DNA from: Rosenbergiella gaditana
GTDB taxonomy: Bacteria; Pseudomonadota; Gammaproteobacteria; Enterobacterales; Enterobacteriaceae
Length of the DNA stretch: 64,000 nucleotides
Direction: 5' to 3'
Assembly: GCF_018494065.1 (NCBI RefSeq)
Contig: NZ_JABBFR010000008.1
Coordinates: 1 to 64,000, forward strand
This document shows, piece after piece, positions 40,472-52,764 of the stretch. Below the pieces are notes generated by a model. The model was given only the letters and a program-made list of their open reading frames with translations, did not search any database and was not told the origin of the DNA. The number at the start of each line of letters is the position of its first letter. Position 1 is the stretch's first letter. The position numbers and the translations under genes were made by a program.

Positions 40472-42232
40472 ATGGCCGGCGCAAAAAAAACGCTGAAAAC
40501 AAATAAGCAAGAAATCAAAGCCAATTTTATCCGTTGGCGTTTTGCATTGTTATGTGGCGGAATTCTGCTGGCGTTAGTCGGCCTGCTCTCTCGTGTGGCA
40601 TGGCTGCAAGTGGTTAAACCTGAGCGTTTAGTGAAAGAGGGCGATATGCGCTCACTACGCGTTCAGTCAGTACCGAGTTCTCGGGGCATGATTAGCGACC
40701 GAAATGGTCGACCGCTCGCCGTCAGCGTACCCGTAAGTGCTATATGGGCGGATCCTAAAGAAGTGAATGCTCACGGTGGAATTGGTTACGATAACCGTTG
40801 GAAGGCCTTAGCAGATGCGCTGTCACTGTCCCTCGATCAACTTTCTTCACGGATTAATGCTAACCCGAAAGGCCGCTTTGTCTATCTCGCCCGCCAAGTC
40901 AATCCGGCGGTCAGCAGTTATATTCAGAAATTAAAGCTACCGGGGATTAACTTACGTGGGGAATCGCGTCGCTACTACCCTGCAGGGCAAGTTGTCGCTC
41001 ACTTGATTGGCTTTACCAATATTGATGGTAAAGGTATTGAAGGCGTTGAAAAAAGCTTTGATGAATGGCTAACCGGTAAAGCGGGCGCTCGTATCGTGCG
41101 TAAAGATCGCCAAGGGCGGGTGATTGAAGATATCTCCTCTACCGATAGCCGTGTCGCGCATAATCTTACCCTGAGTATTGATGAGCGACTGCAAGCGCAA
41201 GTCTATCGCGAGCTGAATAATGCAGTCGCGTTTAATAAAGCGGAGTCGGGAACCGCCGTCTTGGTTGACGTTAATACGGGTGAAGTCCTCGCGATGGCGA
41301 ACAGCCCGGCTTATAACCCCAATAATCTTAGTAATACGCCAGGTGAAAGTATCCGCAACCGCGCGATTACCGATATTTTTGAACCGGGTTCGACAGTAAA
41401 ACCTATGGTAGTGATGACGGCCCTACAACGGGGAGTGGTGCATCCAAGTAGCGTATTAAATACTGTACCCTATCGGATTAATGGTCATGAAATCAAAGAT
41501 GTTGCGCGTTATAATGAATTGACCTTAACCGGTGTCTTACAGAAGTCGAGTAACGTTGGTGTATCCCGTCTGGCGCTCGCCATGCCTTCTTCTGCACTGG
41601 TTGAAACCTATTCTCACTTCGGATTGGGTCAACCGACTAATCTCGGATTAGTGGGCGAAAGCAAAGGTATTTATCCGCATAAACAGCGTTGGTCAGATAT
41701 CGATCGTGCAACGTTTTCCTTCGGCTATGGATTGATGGTCACGCCGCTACAACTGGCACGAGTCTATGCCACCATAGGCAGTTATGGAATTGCTCGCCCC
41801 CTATCGATCACTAAGGTTTCACCGCCTGTAGCGGGGACGCGCGCTTTTGATGAAGCCACGGTAAAAACGGTAGTCCATATGATGGAAAGCGTGGCTTTAC
41901 CTGGCGGCGGCGGTGTTAAAGCGGCGATCAAAGGTTATCGCATTGCGATCAAAACCGGTACGGCAAAAAAAGTTGGGCCTGATGGTCACTATGTTAATAA
42001 ATATATTGCTTACACCGCAGGGGTTGCGCCGGCTAGTCGCCCTCGATTTGCCTTAGTTGTGGTGATTAACGATCCACAAGGTGGGAAATATTATGGGGGC
42101 GCTGTCTCTGCACCCGTCTTCGGTGCCATCATGGGCGGTGTGTTACGCACGATGAATGTTGAGCCAGATGCGCTGGTAACAGAAAACAAAGAACTTACGA
42201 CAACGAATGAGGGATCAAGTGACCGATCGTAA
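40472..42232 (+). CDS. ftsI: Septal peptidoglycan transpeptidase FtsI (PBP3)
   Basis: FtsI cross-links septal peptidoglycan with FtsW. The 586-residue protein starts [11 protein letters not shown]; a membrane helix spans about residues 24-43, then the class-B PBP pedestal and transpeptidase domain. The active-site serine is Ser307 in [12 protein letters not shown] lies in [10 protein letters not shown] and KTGT in [11 protein letters not shown]. All three motifs equal those of E. coli, so beta-lactam binding should be normal. The 3' end overlaps murE by 14 bases. Confidence 0.97.
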   Translation: MAGAKKTLKTNKQEIKANFIRWRFALLCGGILLALVGLLSRVAWLQVVKPERLVKEGDMRSLRVQSVPSSRGMISDRNGRPLAVSVPVSAIWADPKEVNAHGGIGYDNRWKALADALSLSLDQLSSRINANPKGRFVYLARQVNPAVSSYIQKLKLPGINLRGESRRYYPAGQVVAHLIGFTNIDGKGIEGVEKSFDEWLTGKAGARIVRKDRQGRVIEDISSTDSRVAHNLTLSIDERLQAQVYRELNNAVAFNKAESGTAVLVDVNTGEVLAMANSPAYNPNNLSNTPGESIRNRAITDIFEPGSTVKPMVVMTALQRGVVHPSSVLNTVPYRINGHEIKDVARYNELTLTGVLQKSSNVGVSRLALAMPSSALVETYSHFGLGQPTNLGLVGESKGIYPHKQRWSDIDRATFSFGYGLMVTPLQLARVYATIGSYGIARPLSITKVSPPVAGTRAFDEATVKTVVHMMESVALPGGGGVKAAIKGYRIAIKTGTAKKVGPDGHYVNKYIAYTAGVAPASRPRFALVVVINDPQGGKYYGGAVSAPVFGAIMGGVLRTMNVEPDALVTENKELTTTNEGSSDRS

Positions 42233-43706
42233 CCTACAAGAGGTGTTAGCACCTTGGGTACCTAATGCTCCTCAACAAGCGCTTAAGGAGATGACACTTG
42301 ATAGCCGTAATGCTCAAGCGGGCGATCTATTTGTTGCCGTCGTCGGTCACAGTGTCGATGGACGTCAATATATCTCACAGGCCATAGCTCAAGGGGTTAC
42401 GGCCGTGGTCGCCGATGCACAAGATGTCGCGAAGGATGGTGAAATACGCACGCTCGACGGTGTACCCATTATCTATCTTGCACAATTATCTGAGCGCTTA
42501 TCAGCCTTGGCTGGGCGCTTTTATGCGCGTCCCCTCGACAACATGCATATTGTTGGGGTCACTGGAACCAATGGCAAAACGACGATCACGCAACTACTGG
42601 CGCAGTGGGTCGCTTTACTCGGTGAGTCAAGCGCAGTCATGGGAACTGTCGGCAACGGCCTTTATGGACAGCTGATTGAGAGCGAAAATACTACCGGCTC
42701 AGCCATTGACGTGCAGAAAACGCTAGCGGAATTTTCCGCACAGCATGCCAGCTTGACCGCCATGGAAATTTCTTCCCATGGCTTAGTGCAGCATCGTGTG
42801 GCGGCGCTACCCTTTTCAGCGGCTATCTTTACTAACTTAAGTCGTGATCACCTTGATTATCACGGTGATATGGAAAGTTATGCAGCAGCAAAGTTATCGT
42901 TATTTACTGAACATCAGGTTGGCGTAAGCGTCATCAACGCCGATGATGAGACGGGTCAGCAATGGCTAAAGCAACTGACTGATTCTGTTGCCGTGAGTGT
43001 TCGTGGATTAAGCCTTTCGCAACGCCATGGTCTTTGGTTGAGTGCAACCGCGATCACCTACCGTGAACATGGTGTATGCATACAATTCGATTCTGCTTGG
43101 GGATCGGGTCAATGCGTCAGCGCGTTAATGGGGGAGTTTAATGTCAGTAATGTATTGTTAGCCTTGGCGACGCTGTTGGCGCTGGGGTACCCCCTAGAGC
43201 AATTAATCGCTACGGCCTCTCAACTTTCTCCTGTCTGTGGCCGGATGGAAGTGTTTAAAAAAGCAGGGCATGCTGTCGCAGTGGTGGATTATGCTCACAC
43301 GCCAGATGCCCTACAGAAGGCTTTAGAGGCAGCGCGTCGCCATTGTCAAGGGCAACTCTGGTGCATATTTGGCTGCGGAGGGGATCGAGACAGAGGTAAA
43401 CGTCCATTAATGGGGGCGATCGCGGAAGAGTTTGCCGATCATGTAGTCATTACCGACGATAATCCACGCAGCGAAAATCCTGCGTCCATCACCCGTGATA
43501 TTCTGGCCGGATTGATCGATGCTAGCCGTGCGCAAGTGATCGCTGGCCGAGCACAGGCGATCATCAAGGTATTACAACAGACTACAGAACAAGACATGGT
43601 ATTGATCGCTGGAAAAGGGCATGAAGATTATCAGATCATTGGCCATCAGCGACTCGACTACTCAGACCGCGAGACGGTCGCAACTCTATTAGGAATGATG
43701 GCATGA
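42219..43706 (+). CDS. murE: UDP-MurNAc-tripeptide synthetase MurE
   Basis: MurE adds meso-diaminopimelate to UDP-MurNAc-L-Ala-D-Glu. With the GTG start at 42219 ([15 protein letters not shown]) the protein is 495 residues, identical in length to E. coli; GAGGGA lies five bases upstream. An in-frame ATG at 42207 is the alternative. Visible motifs are the ATP loop GTNGKTT near residue 112, [11 protein letters not shown] near 208, the DYAHTPDAL stretch and the DAP-specific DDNPRSENP near 410. It overlaps both ftsI and murF. Confidence 0.96.
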   Translation: MTDRNLQEVLAPWVPNAPQQALKEMTLDSRNAQAGDLFVAVVGHSVDGRQYISQAIAQGVTAVVADAQDVAKDGEIRTLDGVPIIYLAQLSERLSALAGRFYARPLDNMHIVGVTGTNGKTTITQLLAQWVALLGESSAVMGTVGNGLYGQLIESENTTGSAIDVQKTLAEFSAQHASLTAMEISSHGLVQHRVAALPFSAAIFTNLSRDHLDYHGDMESYAAAKLSLFTEHQVGVSVINADDETGQQWLKQLTDSVAVSVRGLSLSQRHGLWLSATAITYREHGVCIQFDSAWGSGQCVSALMGEFNVSNVLLALATLLALGYPLEQLIATASQLSPVCGRMEVFKKAGHAVAVVDYAHTPDALQKALEAARRHCQGQLWCIFGCGGDRDRGKRPLMGAIAEEFADHVVITDDNPRSENPASITRDILAGLIDASRAQVIAGRAQAIIKVLQQTTEQDMVLIAGKGHEDYQIIGHQRLDYSDRETVATLLGMMA

Positions 43707-45064
43707 TCCCAGTAACGAGTGAACAACTAGCGCTGATCACTGAGGGTGAACAGGTTGGAGCAGAAGTGACTCTGTGTCATATCACCACTGATACCCGTGA
43801 AGTTGTTGAAGGTAGCTTATTCGTGGCATTGCTCGGTGAGCGGTTTGATGCGCACCAGTTCGCGGATCAAGCAATCAGTGCCGGCGCCAGTGCATTACTG
43901 GTGAGCCGTCGTTTAGATATTCCCGTTACGCAAATAGTGGTTGAGGATACGCGCATCGCCTTCGGGAAAATTGGCGCGTGGGTACGCCAACAGGTTCCCG
44001 CCAAAGTTGTTGGATTGACTGGTTCATCGGGAAAAACTTCGGTGAAAGAGATGACTGCTGCGATGTTGAAACAGTGTGGTGAAACACTCTATACCGCGGG
44101 GAATTTGAATAACGATTTCGGTGTGCCAATGACCCTCTTACGTCTTACACCTGAGCACCGTTTTGCGGTGATTGAGATGGGGGCAAACCACCAAGGTGAA
44201 ATTGCTTACACCACCCATTTAGTGAAGCCAGACGTGGCGCTGGTGAATAATTTAGCCGCTGCTCACTTAGAAGGGTTCGGTTCGATAGAAGGTGTTGCCA
44301 AAGCGAAGGGCGAAATTTTCCAAGGCCTACCGCCGCATGGCATTGCTATTCTTAATGCTGAAAGTAATGACCGACATAACTGGCAACCGGCACTGGCAGA
44401 TAAACAGGTCATGACCTTTTCTGCTGCTGAGCAGGACAGGGATGACTACTACGCAACGCAAATCAAGGTAACGGCAGAAGGGACGATCTTTTGCTTACAT
44501 ACGCCTCACGGCGAGTGTGAGGTTATTCTCCCCTTACCCGGCCAGCACAATATTGCTAATGCGCTTGCCGCCGCGGCACTCTCTCAATCGGTGGGGGCGT
44601 CATTACAGGCCATAAAACAAGGCCTCGCGACGTTAACTGCAGTACCTGGAAGACTTTATCCAGTCAAATTGTCTGAGTCGGTATTGCTGCTTGACGATTC
44701 CTACAACGCCAACGTTGGGTCTATGACCGCTGCGGCACAGGTGTTAGCGACGATGCCCGGCTATCGGATTATGATTGCTGGCGATATGGGTGAACTAGGA
44801 AGTGATACCGAATCTTGCCACCGTAAGGTGGGTAAAGCGCTGCATGAGGCTGGCATCGATAAAGTCTTAACGGTTGGCGAATATAGTCAATGGATCGCGC
44901 AAGAGAGCCAGGTTGGGGAAGTTTTTGCCACAAAATCAGCGTTGACTGAACGCGCACGCGAATTAATTAAAGAACATCAAGTTGTGACGCTATTAGTGAA
45001 AGGATCACGCAGTGCTGCAATGGAAGAAATAGTTGTGAAATTACAGGAGAAAGACGCATGTTAG
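43703..45064 (+). CDS. murF: UDP-MurNAc-pentapeptide synthetase MurF
   Basis: MurF attaches D-Ala-D-Ala to the UDP-MurNAc-tripeptide. The 453-residue ligase has the ATP loop [14 protein letters not shown] near residue 105, the NNDFGVP motif near 135, HLEGFGS near 190, and [14 protein letters not shown] near 330. Its dipeptide substrate must come from a D-Ala-D-Ala ligase encoded outside this cluster, since ddlB here is a pseudogene. Overlaps murE by 4 and mraY by 7 bases. Confidence 0.97.
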   Translation: MIPVTSEQLALITEGEQVGAEVTLCHITTDTREVVEGSLFVALLGERFDAHQFADQAISAGASALLVSRRLDIPVTQIVVEDTRIAFGKIGAWVRQQVPAKVVGLTGSSGKTSVKEMTAAMLKQCGETLYTAGNLNNDFGVPMTLLRLTPEHRFAVIEMGANHQGEIAYTTHLVKPDVALVNNLAAAHLEGFGSIEGVAKAKGEIFQGLPPHGIAILNAESNDRHNWQPALADKQVMTFSAAEQDRDDYYATQIKVTAEGTIFCLHTPHGECEVILPLPGQHNIANALAAAALSQSVGASLQAIKQGLATLTAVPGRLYPVKLSESVLLLDDSYNANVGSMTAAAQVLATMPGYRIMIAGDMGELGSDTESCHRKVGKALHEAGIDKVLTVGEYSQWIAQESQVGEVFATKSALTERARELIKEHQVVTLLVKGSRSAAMEEIVVKLQEKDAC

Positions 45065-46140
45065 TTTGGCTAGCCGAGCATCTGGCTAAATTTTATTCAG
45101 GATTTAACGTCTTCTCATATTTGACGTTTCGCGCCATTGTCAGCTTATTAACGGCTTTATTTATCTCATTGTGGATGGGCCCACGGTTAATCGCTTGGCT
45201 TCAAAAATTACAAATTGGGCAAGTCGTGCGTAATGATGGGCCCGAGTCACACTTTAGTAAGCGGGGGACCCCGACCATGGGGGGGATTATGATCCTCACC
45301 TCCATTACTATTTCGGTACTGTTGTGGGCTTATCCTTCCAACCCCTATGTATGGTGTGTGTTGGTGGTGCTGGTAGGCTACGGGATAGTCGGTTTTGTCG
45401 ACGACTATCGCAAAGTTGTCCGTAAAGATACTAAAGGCTTAATTGCTCGCTGGAAATATTTCTGGCAATCGGTGATTGCTCTGGGTGTGGCGTTCGCTCT
45501 TTATGCTATTGGGAAAGATACCCCAGCCACACAATTAGTCGTGCCTTTCTTCAAAGATATTATGCCGCAATTAGGCTTATTTTATCTCTTCTTGACCTAC
45601 TTTGTGATTGTAGGCACCAGTAATGCCGTCAACCTTACAGATGGACTGGACGGTTTAGCCATTATGCCAACCGTTTTTGTCGCGGCAGGTTTTGGACTTG
45701 TCGCCTGGGCGACGGGAAATGTGAATTTCGCTGACTATCTGCATATTCCTTATCTACGCCATGCGGGTGAGCTGGTCATTGTCTGCACGGCGATTGTTGG
45801 GGCAGGGCTCGGTTTTCTCTGGTTTAACACTTACCCAGCACAAGTTTTTATGGGCGATGTCGGTTCTTTAGCGCTGGGTGGGGCATTAGGAACTATTGCC
45901 GTATTGCTACGCCAAGAGTTTTTACTGGTCATTATGGGCGGTGTGTTTGTAGTCGAAACGTTATCGGTTATTTTACAAGTGGGGTCATTCAAATTACGTG
46001 GTCAGCGTATCTTCCGGATGGCGCCTATCCACCACCACTATGAGCTAAAAGGTTGGCCGGAGCCGCGCGTGATCGTTCGCTTCTGGATCATTTCATTAAT
46101 GTTAGTGTTAATCGGTCTCGCCACCCTTAAGGTACGTTAA
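45058..46140 (+). CDS. mraY: Phospho-MurNAc-pentapeptide translocase MraY
   Basis: MraY transfers phospho-MurNAc-pentapeptide to undecaprenyl phosphate, making lipid I in the inner membrane. The 360-residue protein has about ten spans and the signature motifs [11 protein letters not shown] near residue 67, FVDDYRKV near 113 with the Asp pair, [10 protein letters not shown] near 190, [12 protein letters not shown] near 262 and [10 protein letters not shown] near 322. Standard length and position. Confidence 0.97.
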   Translation: MLVWLAEHLAKFYSGFNVFSYLTFRAIVSLLTALFISLWMGPRLIAWLQKLQIGQVVRNDGPESHFSKRGTPTMGGIMILTSITISVLLWAYPSNPYVWCVLVVLVGYGIVGFVDDYRKVVRKDTKGLIARWKYFWQSVIALGVAFALYAIGKDTPATQLVVPFFKDIMPQLGLFYLFLTYFVIVGTSNAVNLTDGLDGLAIMPTVFVAAGFGLVAWATGNVNFADYLHIPYLRHAGELVIVCTAIVGAGLGFLWFNTYPAQVFMGDVGSLALGGALGTIAVLLRQEFLLVIMGGVFVVETLSVILQVGSFKLRGQRIFRMAPIHHHYELKGWPEPRVIVRFWIISLMLVLIGLATLKVR

Positions 46141-46142
46141 TC

Positions 46143-47459
46143 ATGGCAGATTACCAAGGTAGAAAGATTGTTATCGTCGGTTTAGGTATTACTGGACTTT
46201 CTTGCGTTGAGTTTTTCTTGGCGCGAGGCGTTGTGCCTAAGGTTATTGACTCCCGTAACAATCCTCCTGGTATCGATAAATTGCCTGAACAGGTTGAGCG
46301 CTGGATCGGGGAGATTAATCAGCAATGGTTATTAGCTGCTGACTTAATTGTCCTAAGCCCTGGTGTCGCGCTGTCACACCCTGCGATCAGTGCTGCGGCG
46401 GCAGAGGGTATAGAGATCGTTGGCGATATCGAATTATTTTGTCGCGAAGCACAAGCCCCTATCGTTGCGATTACCGGCTCGAACGGTAAAAGTACTGTGA
46501 CCAGCTTGGTGGGAGAAATGTCCCGTGCCGCGGGCTGGCAAACAGCGGTGGGAGGGAATATTGGGCTGCCTGTATTATCGTTGTTGAACCCCCATATTCA
46601 GCTGTATGTGCTCGAATTGTCGAGCTTTCAGCTAGAAACCACCCATAGCCTCCAAGCGACGGCGGCAACTATTTTAAACGTAACAGAAGACCATATGGAT
46701 CGTTACCCACTTGGTTTTCAGCAATATCGTGCGGCAAAATTACGCATTTACGAGCATGCCAAGCACTGTATCGTTAATGTTGATGATGCGATGACTATGC
46801 CAATTCGAGGCGTTGATCGCCGCTGCATTAGTTTTGGGGTGACTTTTGGTGATTATCATCTCAATCAGCAGCAAGGCCAAACCTGGTTACGTGCCAAGGG
46901 TGAAAAAGTCCTCAATAGCGACGAAATGCACCTGACCGGACAACATAACCTGACGAATGCGTTAGCCGCTTTAGCGCTTGCAGAGGCTGTTGGCGTGCCG
47001 CGTGCCAGTTGTTTAAAAGCATTAACTACCTTTGCCGGACTACCGCATCGTTATCAATTGGTTCATCGTAATGCGGGTGTCGAGTGGATCAACGATTCGA
47101 AAGCCACCAATGTTGGCAGTACAGAAGCGGCCTTAAAGGGACTGCAGTGCCAAGGAACATTGTGGTTGCTCCTAGGTGGGGATGGGAAGTCTGCCGATTT
47201 TTCACCTCTTGAGCGATTACTACAAGGTGACAAGATAAAGGTTTACTGCTTTGGCCGAGATGCGGAATTGTTATACGCACTACGCCCTGATATATCAGTT
47301 AACGTCGACACACTCGAGGACGCAATGCACGCGATCAGCCAACAGGTGAAAAAAGGGGATGTAGTGTTACTCTCGCCCGCCTGTGCCAGTCTTGATCAAT
47401 TTAAAAATTATGAACAGCGTGGCGAACGGTTTGCGGCGCTAGCGAAGGAGTTGGGCTAA
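46143..47459 (+). CDS. murD: UDP-MurNAc-L-alanine:D-glutamate ligase MurD
   Basis: MurD adds D-glutamate to UDP-MurNAc-L-Ala in the cytoplasm. The 438-residue protein has an N-terminal UMAG-binding fold ([16 protein letters not shown]), ATP loop GSNGKSTV near residue 112, VTEDHMDRY near 183 and the [13 protein letters not shown] motif near 320. The stop overlaps the ftsW start by one base. Confidence 0.97.
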   Translation: MADYQGRKIVIVGLGITGLSCVEFFLARGVVPKVIDSRNNPPGIDKLPEQVERWIGEINQQWLLAADLIVLSPGVALSHPAISAAAAEGIEIVGDIELFCREAQAPIVAITGSNGKSTVTSLVGEMSRAAGWQTAVGGNIGLPVLSLLNPHIQLYVLELSSFQLETTHSLQATAATILNVTEDHMDRYPLGFQQYRAAKLRIYEHAKHCIVNVDDAMTMPIRGVDRRCISFGVTFGDYHLNQQQGQTWLRAKGEKVLNSDEMHLTGQHNLTNALAALALAEAVGVPRASCLKALTTFAGLPHRYQLVHRNAGVEWINDSKATNVGSTEAALKGLQCQGTLWLLLGGDGKSADFSPLERLLQGDKIKVYCFGRDAELLYALRPDISVNVDTLEDAMHAISQQVKKGDVVLLSPACASLDQFKNYEQRGERFAALAKELG

Positions 47460-48685
47460 TGCATATCCCGGGTCTGAGGCTCTTAGGGCGCGGCATTGCT
47501 GCGCTTTCAGAACGGATACAAAATTGGGTAATGGGATCACGGGAGAGTGATGCTTCCACGGTGGTTCTTTACGACCGGACCTTATTATGGCTGACCTTTG
47601 GGCTAGCCATCATCGGTTTTGTCATGGTGACGTCGGCGTCGGTGCCCATCGGGCAGCGTATGAACGATGATCCGTTTTATTTTGCCAAACGCGATGCCTT
47701 TTATCTGGGACTCGGTTTCGCCATTTCGTTAGTTACCTTGCGTTTACCAATGTCATTTTGGCAAAAGTACAGTAATGTCATGCTGCTGATCTCTGTGGTG
47801 ATGCTCCTCGTGGTATTGGTAGTGGGTAGCTCGGTAAATGGTGCTTCACGGTGGATTGCCTTAGGACCATTACGTATTCAGCCGGCAGAATTCTCCAAAC
47901 TTTCGCTTTTTTGTTACCTCGCCAGTTATCTGGTCCGTAAGGTGGAGGAAGTGAGAAGTAATCTCTGGGGATTTTTAAAACCCATGGGAGTGATGGTTAT
48001 TTTAGCGGTGCTGCTCTTGGCACAGCCGGATTTAGGAACGGTAATTGTACTGTTCGTGACCACTTTGGCGATGTTGTTTTTAGCCGGTGCTAAGCTGTGG
48101 CAGTTCCTTGCGATCATTGGTTGTGGATTGTTCTCGGTTGTCCTGCTGATCATGGTCGAGCCATACCGGATGCGTCGCGTAACCTCCTTTAGCAATCCAT
48201 GGGCCGATCCCTTTGGCAGTGGTTACCAATTAACGCAATCCCTTATGGCGTTCGGTCGTGGCGAGTTTTGGGGACAGGGCCTCGGAAATTCAGTACAGAA
48301 ACTCGAATATCTTCCTGAGGCGCATACCGACTTTATCTTTGCGATTATAGGCGAAGAACTTGGCTATTTTGGTGTGGTTCTCGCGCTATTGATGGTATTC
48401 TTTGTGGCATTTCGTGCGATGTCTATTGGGCGTAGAGCCTTGGAGCTTGACCAACGTTTTGCCGGCTTTTTGGCTTGTGCGATAGGCGTGTGGTTCAGTT
48501 TTCAAGCTTTAGTTAACGTTGGCGCAGCGGCCGGTATGTTGCCAACCAAAGGTCTGACATTACCGCTTATTAGTTACGGCGGGTCGAGCTTAATTATTAT
48601 GTCTACGGCAATAGTCCTACTTTTGCGTATCGATTTTGAAACGCGCTTAGCGAAAGCCCATGCGGTAACTCGAGGTAATCGATGA
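47459..48685 (+). CDS. ftsW: Septal peptidoglycan polymerase FtsW
   Basis: FtsW is the SEDS-family glycosyltransferase of the divisome. The 408-residue protein has ten membrane spans and the conserved [22 protein letters not shown] segment near residue 122 and the long periplasmic loop with [21 protein letters not shown] and [17 protein letters not shown] near 285, which contains the catalytic Asp region. The C-terminal spans include [17 protein letters not shown]. Overlaps murG by four bases. Confidence 0.97.
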   Translation: MHIPGLRLLGRGIAALSERIQNWVMGSRESDASTVVLYDRTLLWLTFGLAIIGFVMVTSASVPIGQRMNDDPFYFAKRDAFYLGLGFAISLVTLRLPMSFWQKYSNVMLLISVVMLLVVLVVGSSVNGASRWIALGPLRIQPAEFSKLSLFCYLASYLVRKVEEVRSNLWGFLKPMGVMVILAVLLLAQPDLGTVIVLFVTTLAMLFLAGAKLWQFLAIIGCGLFSVVLLIMVEPYRMRRVTSFSNPWADPFGSGYQLTQSLMAFGRGEFWGQGLGNSVQKLEYLPEAHTDFIFAIIGEELGYFGVVLALLMVFFVAFRAMSIGRRALELDQRFAGFLACAIGVWFSFQALVNVGAAAGMLPTKGLTLPLISYGGSSLIIMSTAIVLLLRIDFETRLAKAHAVTRGNR

Positions 48686-49743
48686 GTAGCAAAAAACTGA
48701 TGGTCATGGCCGGTGGTACGGGAGGACACGTTTTTCCAGGCCTAGCGGTGGCCCATCAATTAATGGAAGAAGGCTGGGAAGTGCGTTGGTTGGGGACGGC
48801 TGACAGAATGGAAGCCGACTTAGTGCCTAAACATGGTATCGCTATCGATTTCATTAAAATCAATGGATTGCGTGGTAAAGGTGTTAAAGCTCTTTTACAA
48901 GCACCTTGGCGGATCTTTTCAGCATGGCGACAAGCCCGAAAAATTATTAAGCAGTGGCAACCCGATATCGTATTGGGAATGGGGGGCTATGTCTCTGGGC
49001 CTGGTGGCTTAGCGGCCTGGAGTTGTGGTGTTCCCGTCGTACTGCATGAACAAAATGGGATAGCAGGCCTGACGAACCAATGGCTGTCGAAAATTGCGCG
49101 TAAAGTGATGCAAGCTTTCCCCGGTGCTTTTCCCCATGCAGAGATAGTGGGCAACCCAGTGCGCAAAGATGTCTTAGCATTACCGTCGCCGACTGCTCGA
49201 TTTGTGGGCAGGGAAGGGCCATTAAGAGTATTAGTGATGGGTGGCAGTCAAGGGGCACGCATTCTTAATCAGCAACTGCCCGACGTCGCGCAAGTGTTAG
49301 GTGATAAAATTACGCTTTGGCATCAAACCGGTAAAGGTAATCAAGCGGGAGTTGAGCAAGATTATTGGCAACGCGGTGTGTGCCATCATAAGATTACTGA
49401 ATTTATTGATGATGTGGCAGAGGCGTATGCTTGGGCTGATGTGGTGGTTTGTCGTTCGGGAGCCCTAACGGTTAGCGAAATAGCGGCGGCAGGTGTCGCG
49501 GCTATTTTTGTCCCATTCCCGCATAAAGACCGTCAACAATATTGGAATGCATTATCGCTAGAGAAGGCGGGGGCAGCAGTTATCTTGGAACAGCCCCATT
49601 TTACTGCACAAGCAGTGATAGATTGTTTGCAAAAGTGGGATCGTGAAACGTTATTGAGCAATGCCGTGAATGCGCAGACTACGGCTGTTCCGGACTCTAC
49701 ACAACGCGTTGCACAAGCAATCAAACATATTGTCGCTCATTAA
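48682..49743 (+). CDS. murG: UDP-GlcNAc transferase MurG
   Basis: MurG converts lipid I to lipid II at the inner face of the membrane. The 353-residue GT-B enzyme has the Gly-rich loops [12 protein letters not shown] near residue 10 and [15 protein letters not shown] near 103, [11 protein letters not shown] near 125, and the donor-site [26 protein letters not shown] near 263. ftsW precedes it with a four-base overlap and murC follows after 50 bases. Confidence 0.97.
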   Translation: MSSKKLMVMAGGTGGHVFPGLAVAHQLMEEGWEVRWLGTADRMEADLVPKHGIAIDFIKINGLRGKGVKALLQAPWRIFSAWRQARKIIKQWQPDIVLGMGGYVSGPGGLAAWSCGVPVVLHEQNGIAGLTNQWLSKIARKVMQAFPGAFPHAEIVGNPVRKDVLALPSPTARFVGREGPLRVLVMGGSQGARILNQQLPDVAQVLGDKITLWHQTGKGNQAGVEQDYWQRGVCHHKITEFIDDVAEAYAWADVVVCRSGALTVSEIAAAGVAAIFVPFPHKDRQQYWNALSLEKAGAAVILEQPHFTAQAVIDCLQKWDRETLLSNAVNAQTTAVPDSTQRVAQAIKHIVAH

Positions 49744-49793
49744 TTTAGGGATGAAGCTTTCATCTCTTGTAAGTTATAGGTAAGAAGTTATTC

Positions 49794-51260
49794 ATGAATA
49801 CTCAACAATTAGCAAAGTTACGCTCTATCGTGCCAGAAATGAGACGTGTTAAGCACATCCATTTTGTTGGGATTGGTGGCGCAGGTATGGGCGGTATTGC
49901 TGAAGTGTTGGCCAATGAAGGGTATCAAATTAGTGGGTCTGATTTGGCACCTAACGCGGTAACTAAACACCTGACTGGCCTTGGCGCGACGATTTATTTC
50001 AACCATAGTCCAGAAAATATTCAGGGTGTCAGTGTTGTAGTGGTTTCCAGTGCTATTGCCGAAGATAACCCAGAATTAGTTGCGGCAAGAGAATCTCGTA
50101 TTCCGGTTATTCGACGTGCTGAGATGCTCGCGGAACTCATGCGTTTTCGTCATGGGATCGCAGTTGCCGGGACACACGGTAAAACGACGACGACAGCAAT
50201 GGTTTCCAGTATTTATGCCGAAGGTGGACTTGATCCGACTTTTGTTAATGGTGGGTTAGTTAAAGCGGCAGGTACTCATGCGCGTCTAGGAAGTAGTCGT
50301 TACTTGATTGCGGAAGCGGATGAAAGTGATGCCTCCTTCCTGCATTTACAACCGATGGTAGCAATAGTGACGAATATCGAAGCTGACCATATGGATACCT
50401 ACCAAGGTGACTTTGAGAATTTAAAACAGACATTCATTAACTTTTTACACAATCTCCCTTTTTATGGTCGTGCGGTGTTATGTGTTGATGATGAGGTGAT
50501 TCGTGGATTATTGCCTGAGGTGGGACGTCAAGTAACCACATACGGCTTCAGTGACGATGCTGACGTTAGGATTGCCGATTATCAGCAACAGGGCGCAACG
50601 GGTCGCTTCACCGTCTATCGACAAGATAAACCCGAGGTGATGGTCACCTTAAACGCGCCTGGTCGCCATAATGCCCTTAACGCGGCAGCAGCTATTGCTG
50701 TGGCAACTGAGGAAGGTATCGACGACGACGATATCCTAGCTGCTTTGGAGAGTTTCCAAGGGACCGGACGTCGCTTTGATGTATTGGGAGAGTTTGCTAC
50801 GGATTCCGTTAGCGGTATCAGCGGTAGCGCAATGTTGGTGGATGATTATGGTCATCACCCGACCGAGGTGGATGCAACCATTAAAGCGGCACGAGCGGGT
50901 TGGCCAGATAAAAAGTTAGTGATGGTATTTCAACCTCATCGCTATACGAGAACTCGCGACTTATTTGACGATTTCGCCAATGTTCTATCGAATGTTGATG
51001 TATTGTTGATGTTGGATGTCTATTCTGCAGGCGAAACACCCATTGCTGGGGCAGATAGCCGTGCACTGTGTCGATCTGTCCGTTCTCGCGGTAAAGTTGA
51101 TCCTATTCTTGTGACTGACCAAGATGGATTGCTGGAGTTCCTCGCACCCACACTAAGCGGCAATGACCTTGTGCTCTTACAAGGTGCTGGTACGGTAGGA
51201 CGTGTTGCCCGACAGTTAGCCGAAAACTGGGTAGCGCCAGCGGCTCAGGCTAAGGACTAA
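49794..51260 (+). CDS. murC: UDP-MurNAc-L-alanine ligase MurC
   Basis: MurC adds the first L-alanine to UDP-MurNAc. The 488-residue protein shows the N-terminal [17 protein letters not shown] motif near residue 23, the ATP loop [13 protein letters not shown] near 124, [12 protein letters not shown] near 172, the DHMDTY region, and [10 protein letters not shown] near 350. It is intact. The next gene in the usual order, ddlB, begins about 27 bases later but is decayed. Confidence 0.97.
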   Translation: MNTQQLAKLRSIVPEMRRVKHIHFVGIGGAGMGGIAEVLANEGYQISGSDLAPNAVTKHLTGLGATIYFNHSPENIQGVSVVVVSSAIAEDNPELVAARESRIPVIRRAEMLAELMRFRHGIAVAGTHGKTTTTAMVSSIYAEGGLDPTFVNGGLVKAAGTHARLGSSRYLIAEADESDASFLHLQPMVAIVTNIEADHMDTYQGDFENLKQTFINFLHNLPFYGRAVLCVDDEVIRGLLPEVGRQVTTYGFSDDADVRIADYQQQGATGRFTVYRQDKPEVMVTLNAPGRHNALNAAAAIAVATEEGIDDDDILAALESFQGTGRRFDVLGEFATDSVSGISGSAMLVDDYGHHPTEVDATIKAARAGWPDKKLVMVFQPHRYTRTRDLFDDFANVLSNVDVLLMLDVYSAGETPIAGADSRALCRSVRSRGKVDPILVTDQDGLLEFLAPTLSGNDLVLLQGAGTVGRVARQLAENWVAPAAQAKD

Positions 51261-51287
51261 AAGATAGCGAGAGATCAAGGAGACAAT

Positions 51288-51911
51288 GTGTTAAGTCAAG
51301 CAGCTTCCATTGTTTTAGGGGGAGTATACTTATTTTAAGCTAAAGTGTATCTAAGTCGCTGGAATCGATACCTGATGGGGCTAGCCATAACCTTAGCCAC
51401 TACGAAAACAGGGTGACTCATCCCCCTATCAACCTTTTATTAATTAAAGCCGTTAATGAGGGGGGACATTGAGGTGGGGTATTGATTAGCTCAAGCCATC
51501 ATTCCGATGGCGGCTGACGATGAAAACCCACTTATTGACGGTTTTTTAAGCGGTAATAAAGAGTTGTTTGCAATAATTAGTGACAAAATATTGCCATCAA
51601 TACAGATTCAGACTATTAATAATTTTTATGATTATAATGCAAAATATCTTTCTGATGAGAAACGATATTTTTGTTCTTCAGGACGGATTGTTCGCGAAGA
51701 TCACCATTAGCGTAATTTAGCATGGTCAGCATGACCAACCATTGGCTGCCAAGGAAGGGCAAAAGTGAATAACAGGTGGGGCAGCAAAGGTTATTTTAAG
51801 TTCGATAAGGTGAATACTGTTCTTATCATGACCCAGCAAAATTTGATCCCAATGGCAGCCAAGCAAGCAGCAAACGATATCACGCTGCTTGTCCAACAGA
51901 TTCTGGAGTAA
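51288..51911 (+). pseudogene. ddlB: Decayed D-alanine-D-alanine ligase gene ddlB
   Basis: This lies exactly where ddlB should be. A GTG at 51288 after AAGGAGACA begins a frame with VLGG (compare AVLLGG at the DdlB start) that stops after 16 codons. From 51486 the same frame matches DdlB without gaps: ILPSIQIQ, FYDYNAKYLSDEKRYFC, GC followed by KGYFKFDKVNT (compare GQFYLLEANT), [10 protein letters not shown] (compare SLVPMAARQA), ending LVQQILE. In-frame stops lie at 51708 (TAG) and 51738 (TGA). The middle is deleted: about 624 bases remain versus about 920. The catalytic N-terminal and central parts are lost. In E. coli ftsQAZ promoters lie within ddlB, which may explain why the 3' part persists. 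Confidence 0.9.
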
Positions 51912-51921
51912 ACAGACTGAT

Positions 51922-52764
51922 ATGTCTCAGGCTGCACTGAATACGAAAAATAAAGAAACGCAAAAACGTTTACGCTCTGGTCGGAGTAATGGCACTCGTC
52001 TTTTTGGCGTCGTTTTTCTTCTGATGGTCGTTGGTACCATCGTGTTTGGTGGAATAGCGGTCGTCAATTGGATGGATGATGTCTCGCGCTTACCCCTTTC
52101 AAAGCTCGTGGTAACAGGTGAAAAGCGCTATACCTCTAATGATGATGTTCGCCAAGCGATACTCTCATTAGGTCCACCGGGGACCTTTATGTCGCAAAAC
52201 GTCGACATTATTCAGCAACAGCTTGAAAGGTTGCCGTGGATTAAACAAGTCAGCGTGCGTAAGCAATGGCCAGATGAATTAAAGATTCATCTGGTTGAAT
52301 ATGTTCCCGTAGCAAGGTGGAATGATCAGCATGTGGTGGATGCGTCAGGTATCTCATTCACACTTCCTTTTCATCAAGGGGCTCCCAAACAAGATATTCC
52401 ATTACTTAATGGTCCAGAAGGGAGCGAGAAAGAGGTCATGGCAGCTTTCTACCAAATGGCAACTAAACTGCATACGGTACACTTAACATTGAAAGCCATT
52501 GCGATGACCGAGCGTCATTCTTGGCAGCTTATCACCAATGATGGTATGAGAATTGAATTAGGAAGAGGGGAGGACGATAAGCGGTTACAACGTTTTATCA
52601 CCCTTTATCCAGAACTCGTTAAACAGGCACAGGCTGATAATAAGACTATCAGCTATGTCGATCTTCGTTACGATTCGGGCGCCGCAGTTGGATGGGGCCC
52701 CGTACCCGTAGACACGCAAGCAGGTAATCAGCAACAAAATCAGGCACAGGCTAAACAACAATGA
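51922..52764 (+). CDS. ftsQ: Cell division protein FtsQ
   Basis: FtsQ links early and late divisome proteins through FtsLB. The start ATG at 51922 gives [17 protein letters not shown], matching E. coli FtsQ; an in-frame TTG at 51889 lies inside ddlB remains and is rejected. The 280-residue protein has a membrane helix (about residues 27-49), the POTRA domain beginning [13 protein letters not shown], the highly conserved [20 protein letters not shown] near residue 100, and a beta domain ending [12 protein letters not shown]. Stop overlaps ftsA by four bases. Confidence 0.96.
   Translation: MSQAALNTKNKETQKRLRSGRSNGTRLFGVVFLLMVVGTIVFGGIAVVNWMDDVSRLPLSKLVVTGEKRYTSNDDVRQAILSLGPPGTFMSQNVDIIQQQLERLPWIKQVSVRKQWPDELKIHLVEYVPVARWNDQHVVDASGISFTLPFHQGAPKQDIPLLNGPEGSEKEVMAAFYQMATKLHTVHLTLKAIAMTERHSWQLITNDGMRIELGRGEDDKRLQRFITLYPELVKQAQADNKTISYVDLRYDSGAAVGWGPVPVDTQAGNQQQNQAQAKQQ

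Noticed and set aside
51507..51710. Open frame of 67 codons as a new small gene
   Set aside because: It aligns without gaps to the central/C-terminal part of DdlB and is part of the pseudogene.
51889..51921. Longer FtsQ start at TTG
   Set aside because: The added codons read ddlB remains in another frame; MSQAALNT at 51922 matches FtsQ.
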